From: VXMO01 sp965205915
Lineage (GTDB): Bacteria; Chloroflexota; Dehalococcoidia; UBA6926
Assembly: GCA_965205915.1 (NCBI GenBank)
Contig: OZ242191.1
Location: 682,001-746,000 of the forward strand
DNA length: 64,000 nt
Direction: 5' to 3'
The translations under genes and the position numbers were made by a program. The notes below the pieces were generated by a model, which did not search any database, had not been told where the DNA came from, and saw nothing but the letters and a program-made list of their open reading frames with translations. Below, in pieces: positions 23,315 to 30,808 of this stretch (its first letter is position 1; each line of letters begins with the position of its first letter).

Positions 23315-23572
23315 ATTGGCTCACGGGCGGGGGGGCGCCGAGCAACTGCGGCGGGAGTTAGGCGGCGGAGAGAAGGGCTCCGCTATCGGGAGAATACGCG
23401 CTCATACACCCAGTATGGCGGGATGGCAGAGAGGATGGCGGATCGGACGCCTTGTAACCAAGACGTGATGTTTGTATTCTGAGGGAGATACTTTTGCACT
23501 GTGCATAGGTTGATTGTACCTATCGGTCGCAGAGTGAATCGTCTTAGCCGCAGCAGGCTAGCTGGAGGGTAG
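23315..23572 (+). repeat. Duplicated intergenic leader of the FN3 unit (second copy)
   Basis: Second copy of the ~260-bp leader described at 22140-22398, with few changes. It ends in TAGCTGGAGGGTAG, the ribosome-binding region before METDRST of paralogue C. No gene seen. Confidence 0.75.
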
Positions 23573-25093
23573 ATGGAAACCGATCGCAGTACTGACGGCG
23601 CGCGGGAAAATGTCGGCTTGGGACAGCGGGGCGCTGTGACATATTCCGGGCGGTTGCGGTCTTCCCGACTCATTTTGATTGCCGCCGCCATCACCGTGGT
23701 GGTTCTCAGCTTGTTTTTGTGGCAGCAATCAACCTCAATGCGGCCGGCGCTTGCCGGGGGGTTGGGAGATGCCACAGGGGAGATTATTCTTCAGCGACAA
23801 AATACAGATCCCAACATCGATCCAGTTGCCGACATCGTCAACGTCGTCGTTGGCGACACGATCTTAGGCATACCGGGCGATATAATCGACCTTGACGGAG
23901 TGGAAAACATCCACGATACGTTTGCGTTGCAATGGTATTCGGGCGGGGTCGCAGTGGGAGGCGAAACACACCAGGATTTTACTGTGCTTGCCAAGGACAT
24001 AGGGAAACAAATCCACGTCGTTGGGAGCTTCATTGACGATGGGGGAAACCCTGAGGAGGTGCGCAGCGCGTCAACCAGGGCCATTCCGAATGCGGTCAGC
24101 AGAGCTGCCACCGGAACAATATCTTTCGGAAAGGATGAGAGCACCCCTCTTGAAGTCCATGACGCTATTCGGGGAGAACACGACGATATTGCCGATGACG
24201 ACGGTCTACCCGATTCCCATGATTATGAGTGGCAGTGGTTGAGGGACGGTCAGCCGATTCCCGACGCAAACGATTTTATGAGATACGATATAAGGGGGGA
24301 TGATGTCGGCGCCCGACTGTCTCTGCGAATGCGGTTCAAAGACAAATTCGGATTTGACGAGGAGTTTTTCAGCGAGGCGTCCGACCCCATACTGATTGGG
24401 CCGGAGATTGTGGCGACCAACGGTTTCTACTTTGATGACGATGTAACCACTGTCGAGACGCTGACAGTCGACCTATCCGGCCTGAATTACCCTGGCATGC
24501 CAGCGAATCGAACGTACGAGTATGATTGGTCCTACGTGGATGCGGATCTCGACTACTCTAGACGAATGCAAATCCCGTTCAATAGCACGGGAGTTACGTA
24601 CACGATAACGGATGCGGACGACGGGAAATACATCTTTGTTGGAATCACCATCTTTGACGCTGACACCAATGAATATTGGGGTTTTAAGTTGGCCAACGAG
24701 GCAACGCCGAAGATCACGATGAGGCCTACTATTCCACCTCCTCCACCTCCTCCACCTCCTCCGGTGATCATAATGAGGACTCCCGCGAATTTGGCGGCGA
24801 ACGTGGCGAGCGGCGGGGGAAGCGTAACAATCACGTGGGGCCTAACCTCAGGCGACACTCGGCCGACGAGCTTCCAGTATCGCTACAAGCCCACGGCGTT
24901 GTTACCGTTCGCAGACGACGACGCTTGGCTTCCGTTGGCGGGCGGCAGAACACGCAGGGTTACCGTCTCAGGCGAGGAACTAATCAACAACGCGGCGTAC
25001 ACGTTTGAGTTACGGTCGTCAAACGCAGGCGACATGATCGATCCACTAACGGTGGAGGCGACGTACCTGCATAAGACGAAGGCGTGTTCGTAA
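23573..25093 (+). CDS. Secreted Ig-like / fibronectin-III repeat protein, paralogue C
   Basis: 506 residues. N-terminal export signal: LILIAAAITVVVLSLFLW with a likely cut after RPALAG. One diverged Ig-like module (ALQWYSGGVAVGGET), a D-rich module (YEWQWLRDGQPIPDAN), a third module (VETLTVDLSGLNYPGMPANR), then a run of ten Pro coded by CCTCCTCCACCTCCTCC repeats. A C-terminal FN3 domain follows (PTSFQYRYKPTALLPFADDD ... HKTKACS). The Pro run replaces the shorter linker of its relatives and may expand or contract by slippage. Surface or secreted structural role inferred; no catalytic motif. Confidence 0.75.
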   Translation: METDRSTDGARENVGLGQRGAVTYSGRLRSSRLILIAAAITVVVLSLFLWQQSTSMRPALAGGLGDATGEIILQRQNTDPNIDPVADIVNVVVGDTILGIPGDIIDLDGVENIHDTFALQWYSGGVAVGGETHQDFTVLAKDIGKQIHVVGSFIDDGGNPEEVRSASTRAIPNAVSRAATGTISFGKDESTPLEVHDAIRGEHDDIADDDGLPDSHDYEWQWLRDGQPIPDANDFMRYDIRGDDVGARLSLRMRFKDKFGFDEEFFSEASDPILIGPEIVATNGFYFDDDVTTVETLTVDLSGLNYPGMPANRTYEYDWSYVDADLDYSRRMQIPFNSTGVTYTITDADDGKYIFVGITIFDADTNEYWGFKLANEATPKITMRPTIPPPPPPPPPPVIIMRTPANLAANVASGGGSVTITWGLTSGDTRPTSFQYRYKPTALLPFADDDAWLPLAGGRTRRVTVSGEELINNAAYTFELRSSNAGDMIDPLTVEATYLHKTKACS

Positions 25094-25122
25094 GGCTGTC
25101 CTGACATAGCTCCGCGGACAGG

Positions 25123-25156
25123 GCGGGGCAGGTCATTCGGCCTGCCGCGCTTTTTT
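25123..25156 (+). terminator. Rho-independent terminator after paralogue C
   Basis: GGGGCAGG ... CCTGCCGCGC hairpin followed by six T, a diverged copy of the two terminators upstream. Confidence 0.75.
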
Positions 25157-25340
25157 CTCGCCTCGCTCGTGGGGGGCGCCGAGCAGCTGCGGCCGGCTGG
25201 GACAAAAATCACTGTGGTGATAGCTTTGTACTTCGCATTTCAGTACACTTAGATTGTACGATTTTGATGCTGACCGTATAGACTGGCCGCTCACGCGGCC
25301 TGCCCCGGTTGATGGCATCGAGGAATAACTGGAGGGGTAC

Positions 25341-27860
25341 ATGTCGAACGAAGAGCAATCCTTACAACATGGCATCAGTGGTCGTTTCAGGTGGATTCCT
25401 GCGGTTATTGTCATCGCGATTGCGGTCATCGGCTTGTTGTTGTGGCAGCAAGTTGGGGGGGGCGCCACACCGGCGCTTGCGGGCCCTGGCGATGCAACGG
25501 GGCCGGTGGAGCTTTATACTCTGCCGCTAGACTATACGGGGGGACCGATCTATGATGCTACCAGCCGCTCAGTGAAACCTTATGCCATCCCAACGATTGG
25601 TAAGTACCTCCAAGTCGAAACGGGATTGATTGACGACCCCATTGACGGCGCACAAAATGCGGTCTACGTCTATACATGGTATTCAGGCGGCGTGGTCGTC
25701 GATGGCGAAACATCTAACACGTATGACGTGCTGGCCAGGGACATAGGGAATAGCATCTATATCGTTGTGACTTTTCTGGACGACTCAGGCAAACAGGAGC
25801 GGCTGCAGAGCGCGGCGGTTGGGCCGGTTCCGGCACCGGATGAGGAGAACAATCCGGCCACCGGAGAAATTGTCTTGAGCTACATAATATACGATGAACA
25901 GACCATCGGGGTTCACGATGACCTCTTGGGCGTTGAGAGCATTTTAGTAGATGACGACGGCGTACCCGACTACGCGACCTTTCGGTGGCAGTGGCTGAGG
26001 GATGACCGGCCGATTCCGGGGGCAACCAATCGCGATTCCTACATTGTTACGGCAGATGATATCGGAACCCGACTCTCCCTCCGTCTGCGATTCCAGGATA
26101 GGCTGGGGTATGAGGAGGAGCTTTTCAGCGAGAAGACCACCATCATTCCGAACGGACCCGTCATCGTGGCAACAAACGGGTTCTACTGGGATGAGAACAA
26201 CGAGACCGTCGAAACGCTGAGAGTCGACGTATCGAAGATGGGTTATCCCGGCTTGCCAGCGCCGTCGAATCGGTCATATGAGTACAGGTGGAAATACGTG
26301 GACGGAGTGAACGGGGGTCTCGCCTCGCTCACGGCAATCCCACGGGTTGATCGGAGCGCCGATGGCGCCAAACATGACACGAGCGAGACATATACGCTTA
26401 CGAAGGCGAACAACGGGAAGCACATAACGGTAGCGGTGACAATTCGAGACAAGAGCAAAAATGATGCAATTTGGGGAGTGAAGTTCGCGAACAGCGCTAC
26501 GCCGTTGATTAGCTATCGCCAAACGCCGGGGCGGGACCCAAAAAAGGCAAGGGGGCCGGTGACCCTTGACGACGGGGATAGTGATGACGACATCCCACAG
26601 GTTGGAGAGACGCTCACAGTTGACACGTCGCTGGTGACCGACCCGGATGGAGTAGAGGACGTCAGCTACACGTATACATGGCACTCCGGTGGCACGGTCG
26701 TCGAAGACGAAACATCTGAAACGTATAGAGTGATGGCCAGGGACATGGGAAACCGCATCTACGTCGTGGTGACTTTCCTTGACGACGCAGACAATGAGGA
26801 GCGGCTGCAGAGCGCGGCGGTTGGGCCGGTTCCGGTGGTGGCGGACCATGAGGTCAGCGGAGGAATTTTCGTATACCAGATAAATGATGATTACGAAATA
26901 GAGGTTCACACTGATATTGGTGGCGAAGCCTCCGGCGCTTATGATGAGTTCGGCTTACCCGATCCGGCCGACTTTAGATGGCAGTGGCTGAGGGATGACC
27001 GGCCGATTCCGGGCGCAACCAATAATGAATCCTACGTTGTTACGGCAGATGATATCGGAGCCCGCCTCTCCCTCCGTCTGCAATTCACGGATTTGCTGGG
27101 GTTTGAGGAGGAGTTTTTCAGCGGTAAATCTAACATCATTCCAAACGGGCCCGCCATCGTGGCAAGATACGGGGCTTACTGGGATGACGACAACGCGACC
27201 GTCGATACTCTCACGGTCGACGTACATGGGCTGAATTACCCGAACATGCCCAGGAATCGGTCGTATGAGTACGTTTGGGTCTACCACCTGGGCGGAGAGC
27301 CCGACGACTTCAGCCTCAAGCGTATTGATCTCATCGAACACATCCCAGTGGGTGATAGGGCCGATGGTTTTGATACGGGCGAGACGTTTACGCTCACGGA
27401 GGCGGACGACGGGAAGCGCATAATCTTTGTGGTGACAATTCGAAACGCGGACGACAATGAGATTTGGGATAAGAAGTACGCGAACATGGCTACGCCGGCG
27501 ATCACGAAGAGGCGTCCCGTTGAGGCGGCGATGAACCTTGTAGCAAAGGTTCCGAGCGACGGCGGGAGTGTGACACTTACGTGGGGCCAGCGGTCTGATG
27601 GCATGGATGCGCCGACGAGGTTCGAGTATCGATACAAGCCAACGGCGGTGTTGGACAACGCGCCGTTCACGGACAGCGATTGGGGCACGGCGCCGGGCGG
27701 CGCGAGGGCGCGCAGTTTCACCATGGAGGGTGGCAGCCTAATCCACAGCGCGGCCTACACATTCGAGGTGCGATCCTACGGCAACGGCGGCTATGGAAGC
27801 GCGCCGGAACGGGACGAGGAGACGTACCGGCACAAGATGCGGGACTGCACGTCAGCTTAG
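25341..27860 (+). CDS. Secreted Ig-like / fibronectin-III repeat protein, paralogue D
   Basis: 839 residues, the longest member. Export signal WIPAVIVIAIAVIGLLLW with a likely cut in TPALAGPGDATG. Its body holds two successive sets of the three-module block seen in paralogue C. Each set has a WYSGG or WHSGG Ig-like module ending ERLQSAAVGPVP, a WQWLRDDRPIPGATN module, and a TVETLRVD / ATVDTLTVD module. A single C-terminal FN3 domain follows (PTRFEYRYKPTAVLDNAPF ... YRHKMRDC). An internal duplication of ~350 residues explains the size. Start ATG with GGAGGGG upstream. The leader upstream differs from that of B and C. Confidence 0.77.
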   Translation: MSNEEQSLQHGISGRFRWIPAVIVIAIAVIGLLLWQQVGGGATPALAGPGDATGPVELYTLPLDYTGGPIYDATSRSVKPYAIPTIGKYLQVETGLIDDPIDGAQNAVYVYTWYSGGVVVDGETSNTYDVLARDIGNSIYIVVTFLDDSGKQERLQSAAVGPVPAPDEENNPATGEIVLSYIIYDEQTIGVHDDLLGVESILVDDDGVPDYATFRWQWLRDDRPIPGATNRDSYIVTADDIGTRLSLRLRFQDRLGYEEELFSEKTTIIPNGPVIVATNGFYWDENNETVETLRVDVSKMGYPGLPAPSNRSYEYRWKYVDGVNGGLASLTAIPRVDRSADGAKHDTSETYTLTKANNGKHITVAVTIRDKSKNDAIWGVKFANSATPLISYRQTPGRDPKKARGPVTLDDGDSDDDIPQVGETLTVDTSLVTDPDGVEDVSYTYTWHSGGTVVEDETSETYRVMARDMGNRIYVVVTFLDDADNEERLQSAAVGPVPVVADHEVSGGIFVYQINDDYEIEVHTDIGGEASGAYDEFGLPDPADFRWQWLRDDRPIPGATNNESYVVTADDIGARLSLRLQFTDLLGFEEEFFSGKSNIIPNGPAIVARYGAYWDDDNATVDTLTVDVHGLNYPNMPRNRSYEYVWVYHLGGEPDDFSLKRIDLIEHIPVGDRADGFDTGETFTLTEADDGKRIIFVVTIRNADDNEIWDKKYANMATPAITKRRPVEAAMNLVAKVPSDGGSVTLTWGQRSDGMDAPTRFEYRYKPTAVLDNAPFTDSDWGTAPGGARARSFTMEGGSLIHSAAYTFEVRSYGNGGYGSAPERDEETYRHKMRDCTSA

Positions 27861-27887
27861 CTCCACCCCAAGCCACGAGAGCATGGG

Positions 27888-27914
27888 CGCGGCAGGCTGA
27901 ACGGGCCTGCCGCG
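27888..27914 (+). terminator. Hairpin after paralogue D (weak terminator)
   Basis: Stem CGCGGCAGGC / GCCTGCCGCG, loop TGAACGG. It is the counterpart of the other family terminators, but the T run is lost (GGTTATTCC follows). A degenerate CCCTTACCCC repeat follows at 27928. Confidence 0.55.
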
Positions 27915-27974
27915 GGTTATTCCCGGTTGCCCCTTACCCCAGCCTTCTCCGTGGGGGAGAGAGGATGTGGGCGG

Positions 27975-28322
27975 CTAGCGGTTCGTGGTTTGGGGTAGGT
28001 TGACCTCAATCTCGATCATTTCGGCGATGGGCGGGGACCAGCCCTCGTCCTCGTCGGTGGGGTCATCTGGGTATTCGGCGGCGATTTCGGCGCCAAAGGC
28101 GGCATCGGCAGCAAGGGCTTCCTGGACGGTGGTGATTTTTGGCCAGGGGATGGGATCGCCGCCTTCATCGGTCCCCTCAAGATGGAACTCCAAAGCCTCC
28201 TTGATCATGCGACGCATCTCGTCGATGTCGTCCCCCACGCTGACACATCCAAGTACATCAGGGCTATAGGCGCCCCAATTGTTTGGGCCTTGCCTCATAA
28301 TCACCGCATACTTTAGCTTCAT
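27975..28322 (-). CDS. hicB: HicB-family antitoxin, copy 2 (partner toxin frameshifted)
   Basis: 115 residues, MKLKYAVIMRQGPNNWGAYS, PDVLGCVSVG, KEALEFHLEG, then an acidic tail (PDDPTDEDEGWSPP) ending EIEVNLPQTTNR. Full length, with no disruption. It is very close to copy 3 at 28565, down to long identical DNA blocks in the 3' half, so a ~590-bp tandem duplication made the two. Its start overlaps the stop of a frameshifted hicA. If expressed it is an orphan antitoxin that might still neutralise HicA from 5.4 kb. Confidence 0.85.
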   Translation of the reverse strand: MKLKYAVIMRQGPNNWGAYSPDVLGCVSVGDDIDEMRRMIKEALEFHLEGTDEGGDPIPWPKITTVQEALAADAAFGAEIAAEYPDDPTDEDEGWSPPIAEMIEIEVNLPQTTNR

Positions 28323-28520
28323 GAGTAACGCTCCTTCAAACCGGCCTGCCTCATTATGTTAGCCCACATCCATCGATCAACATCTTCACTCGGTTTGCCC
28401 GGAGCTGACCTTGCCTCGTTTGATCGGGTGTAGGAACTGCCTGTGGCTGCCCCGCGTGTACGAGTAGTACCAGCCGTCGCGTTCCACAATGCGGATGGCG
28501 TCTCTGATTTTCTTCGCCAA
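28319..28520 (-). pseudogene. Frameshifted hicA, copy 2
   Basis: From TTG 28520: MAKKIRDAIRIVERDGWYYS, then GSHRQFLHPIKRGKVSSG and a premature stop. Compared with the intact hicA, two bases are missing just after GGCAAGGTCA. In the shifted frame the sequence continues GKPSEDVDRWMWANIMRQAG, then LKERYS-stop, overlapping the hicB start. So the toxin is lost by a 2-bp deletion while the rest is still well preserved, pointing to recent inactivation. Confidence 0.88.
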
Positions 28521-28564
28521 GTGGCTTACCTAACGTTCATCGTATTCACTCCCAGTATGCGGGA

Positions 28565-28912
28565 TTAGCGGCGGGCGGATTGGGGGATATTTACCTCGAT
28601 TTCGATCATTTCGGCGATGGGCGGGGACCAGCCCTCGTCCTCGTCGGTGGGGTCATCTGGGTATTCGGCGGCGATTTCGGCGCCAAAGGCGGCATCGGCG
28701 ACGAGGGCTTCCTGGACAGTGGTGATTTTTGGCCAGGGGATGGGGTCGCCATCCTCCGCGGTCCCTTCAAGATGGAACTCCAACGCTTCCCGAATCATAC
28801 GGCGCATATCGTCGATATCACTTCCAACGCTTACGCAGCCGAGTACCTCAGGAACATAGGCGTTCCAGTTATTGGGACCCTCGGACATGATGACTGCATA
28901 CGTGAGCTTCAT
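28565..28912 (-). CDS. hicB: HicB-family antitoxin, copy 3 (orphan)
   Basis: 115 residues: MKLTYAVIMSEGPNNWNAYV, PEVLGCVSVG, REALEFHLEG, acidic tail and EIEVNIPQSARR. Intact reading frame. Upstream only the last dozen codons of hicA survive, so there is no toxin. The Shine-Dalgarno GAAGGAG that served it lies inside that hicA remnant, which may be why the remnant is retained. Confidence 0.85.
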   Translation of the reverse strand: MKLTYAVIMSEGPNNWNAYVPEVLGCVSVGSDIDDMRRMIREALEFHLEGTAEDGDPIPWPKITTVQEALVADAAFGAEIAAEYPDDPTDEDEGWSPPIAEMIEIEVNIPQSARR

Positions 28913-28950
28913 CAGTAACGCTCCTTCAAGCCTGCTTGTTTCATTATGCT
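28912..28950 (-). pseudogene. hicA 3' remnant, copy 3
   Basis: Only SIMKQAGLKERY-stop remains, overlapping the hicB start as TGATG. Everything upstream is replaced by a TTGGATTCCTCGGCTTCGC repeat and the following array, so the toxin is physically deleted. Confidence 0.8.
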
Positions 28951-28959
28951 TGCCTTTGG

Positions 28960-29216
28960 ATTCCTCGGCTTCGCTCGGAATGACATGGCAATTGAGTGTG
29001 GTTTACGGGTTAGTTTGGTTTGGTAAAGGAGGCGAAGATTCCCGCTTTCGCGGGAATGACGGGGGGGCGGGAATGACGGGGGGGGGGCGGGAATGACGGG
29101 GGGGCGGGAATGACGGGGGGGCGGGAATGACGGGGGGGCGGGAATGACGGGGGGGGCGGGAATGACGGCCAAAGGAGGGGGGGATGGATTCCGGCCTGCG
29201 CCGGAATGACGGATGA
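28960..29216. repeat. Compound repeat block with tandem GGGCGGGAATGACGGGG array
   Basis: In order: a GATTCCTCGGCTTCGCTCGG-AATGACATG element; a TTCCCGCTTTCGCGGGAA palindrome; about six tandem units of the type GGGGCGGGAATGACGG(G)n; and a GGATTCCGGCCTGCGCCGGAATGAC element. It replaces most of hicA copy 3. No gene is supported in it, although the minus-strand frame is open and reads as proline-rich HSRPPVIPAPP-type peptide. Confidence 0.85.
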
Positions 29217-29239
29217 GTTCGGGGGGCACGGTGAGGTTG

Positions 29240-29276
29240 GCGTAGGGGCGGCTCGCGAGCCGCCCCTACGCTTTTT
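29240..29276 (+). terminator. Perfect 32-bp palindrome with T run
   Basis: GCGTAGGGGCGGCTCG / CGAGCCGCCCCTACGC is a perfect inverted repeat (29240-29271), followed by five T on the plus strand. It lies 17 bp past the minus-strand enoyl-CoA hydratase stop. The T run faces the other way, so it may be a repeat element rather than that gene's own terminator. A related GTAGGG...CCCTAC stem is at 5652. Confidence 0.65.
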
Positions 29277-29293
29277 GAGGGTTCGTTGTTCGG

Positions 29294-30184
29294 TTAGCGG
29301 CGGGAGCGGGGGCCGAATGGTTCCGGCTGGAAGGGGGCGTCGCGGGTTTCGATGTAGCTGCGGAGGCCGCCCTGCTCGTTGGCATCGTCGAGGTGGCGCT
29401 TGAAGTCCTCGCGCTGGGATGTGTGGGCGTGGGCGGCGAGTTCCGCGTTCAGGCTCCATGCCTTGTCGAGACCCATCATCTCCAAGCCCATCGTGGCGAC
29501 GGCGAGGTTGATCTTGACTGTCTCCGGGGAGACGAGGGCGATGCGCTCGCCGATGTAGAAGCACTCTTCCAACAGGTCGTCGTGCGGCACGACCTTGTTG
29601 ACGAGGCCGATTCGGAGGGCCTCCTGCGCGTCGATGTGGTCGCCGGTGAGGGCGTAGCGGAGGGCGTTCTTGTATCCGGCCAGCAGCACCCATATGAAGT
29701 TGGTGTTGGAGATGTGGCGCACCTCCGGCTGGCCAAAGACGGCGTTCTCAGACGCGATGGTGATATGCGTGGTGAGGGCGAGCCAGGATGCCGCGCCGAG
29801 CGCCCAGCCGTTGATGGCGCCGATGATGGGCTTGGGATACTCCCAGCGACGCATCTGGTCGCGGATGCCGTTGCGATCTCCCGTGCGCCACGAGTCCAGG
29901 AATTCTGCGATGGACTGCCCTTCACGGAGGCCGTAGGGCCAGACGACGGGCGGCTGGGAGCCGTCACGGGAGCCGCGCATGTTCGCGCCGGCGGAGAATG
30001 CGCGGCCCGCGCCGGTGAGGATGATGTAGCGGATGCTGTCGTCCTGCTCAGCCACATCGAGCGCGGCGTTGAGATCGGCCCGCAGCTCGACGCTGAGGGA
30101 GTTCATGGCCTCAGGCCGGTTGAGGGTGATGAGCACGCCATTCTTCTGCGGCTCATAGAGGATGTTTTCGTATGTGGTGGTCAT
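29294..30184 (-). CDS. Enoyl-CoA hydratase/isomerase family protein
   Basis: 296 residues of crotonase fold. Seen: GVLITLNRPEAMNSLSVELR, AGAGRAFSAGANM-type first oxyanion-hole region (ILTGAGRAFSAGANMRG), KPIIGAINGWALGAASWLAL as the second oxyanion-hole Gly segment, and RIGLVNKVVP. The usual catalytic Glu after the GxAxGGG loop is not obvious (ALGAASWLALTTH), so chemistry may differ from classical hydratase. Acts on CoA thioesters in the cytosol. It lies between hicB genes and 0.6 kb from the CaiB fusion, also CoA-dependent. The C-terminus is Pro/Arg-rich. Confidence 0.85.
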   Translation of the reverse strand: MTTTYENILYEPQKNGVLITLNRPEAMNSLSVELRADLNAALDVAEQDDSIRYIILTGAGRAFSAGANMRGSRDGSQPPVVWPYGLREGQSIAEFLDSWRTGDRNGIRDQMRRWEYPKPIIGAINGWALGAASWLALTTHITIASENAVFGQPEVRHISNTNFIWVLLAGYKNALRYALTGDHIDAQEALRIGLVNKVVPHDDLLEECFYIGERIALVSPETVKINLAVATMGLEMMGLDKAWSLNAELAAHAHTSQREDFKRHLDDANEQGGLRSYIETRDAPFQPEPFGPRSRR

Positions 30185-30210
30185 GGGGTGATTATTCCTT
30201 TCTTGTTGGG

Positions 30211-30561
30211 TTAGCGGGGCAGAGCGGATTGGGGGATGTTGATTTCGATTTCGATCATTTCTGCAATGGGAGTCGACCAGCCTTCTTCCCGGCTGGTGGG
30301 GTCATCAGGCCATTGAGCAGCGATTTCGGCGGCGAAGCCGGCCTCGGCCTCAAGGGCCTCCTCGACAGTAGTAATCTTGGGCCAGGGAATGGGGTCGCCG
30401 TCACCGGCCATGAACTCGATGTGTCCCTCGAGCGCCTCTTTGATCATGCGGCGCATGTCATCAATGTCACTGCCGGTGCTGATGCAACCGGGTACATCAG
30501 GGGCGCGGGCGTTCCAGTTATTGGGGCCTTCGTACAGAATGACGGCATATTCCAATTTCAT
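30211..30561 (-). CDS. hicB: HicB-family antitoxin, copy 4 (partner toxin truncated)
   Basis: 116 residues: MKLEYAVILYEGPNNWNARA, PDVPGCISTG, KEALEGHIEF, then DDPTSREEGWSTP and EIEINIPQSALPR. More diverged than copies 2 and 3. The start overlaps the stop of a 5'-truncated hicA (ATGA). The frame is clean, so the antitoxin part seems to be under constraint or only recently orphaned. Confidence 0.85.
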   Translation of the reverse strand: MKLEYAVILYEGPNNWNARAPDVPGCISTGSDIDDMRRMIKEALEGHIEFMAGDGDPIPWPKITTVEEALEAEAGFAAEIAAQWPDDPTSREEGWSTPIAEMIEIEINIPQSALPR

Positions 30562-30689
30562 CGATAACGCTCCTTAAGACCTGCTTGCCTCATTATATCC
30601 GCCCACGTTTCACGTAAGACATCATCGCTCGGCTTGCCATGGATGGTCACTTTCCCGGATTTAGTCGGGTGATAAAAGTGGCGATGGCT
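30558..30689 (-). pseudogene. hicA truncated by a palindromic repeat, copy 4
   Basis: The C-terminal part survives: SHRHFYHPTKSGKVTIHGKP, then SDDVLRETWADIMRQAGLKE and RYR-stop. Just before the conserved GSH motif the sequence switches to the repeat GGCTTCCGGCTTTCGCCGGAATGAG, so the first third of the toxin is gone. The repeat abuts the catalytic His codon almost exactly. Confidence 0.85.
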
Positions 30690-30808
30690 TCCGGCTTTCG
30701 CCGGAATGAGGGGGTGTGGCGTTTCGGAGGTTGGTTGCATTCCGAGTTCCAGATTCCCGGTTTCGCGGGAATGACGGAGGTGTGGCGGAATGAGGGGATG
30801 GGTGGTAC
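30687..30808. repeat. Cluster of three palindromic GGAATGA repeats
   Basis: CTTCCGGCTTTCGCCGGAATGAG, then ATTCCCGGTTTCGCGGGAATGAC, then GCGGAATGAGG. It fills the gap between truncated hicA copy 4 and the 3' end of the CaiB fusion. Confidence 0.8.

Noticed and set aside
29041..29175. CRISPR array
   Set aside because: Units are directly adjacent and of ~17-21 bp with no unique spacers, and no cas genes occur; the same holds for the arrays at 33.6, 39.1, 45.2 and 59.3 kb.
29010..29693. Long minus-strand open frame over the array and hydratase end (HSRPPVIPAPP-type protein)
   Set aside because: It is a translation of tandem repeats joined to a shadow frame of the enoyl-CoA hydratase; no start signal or conservation.
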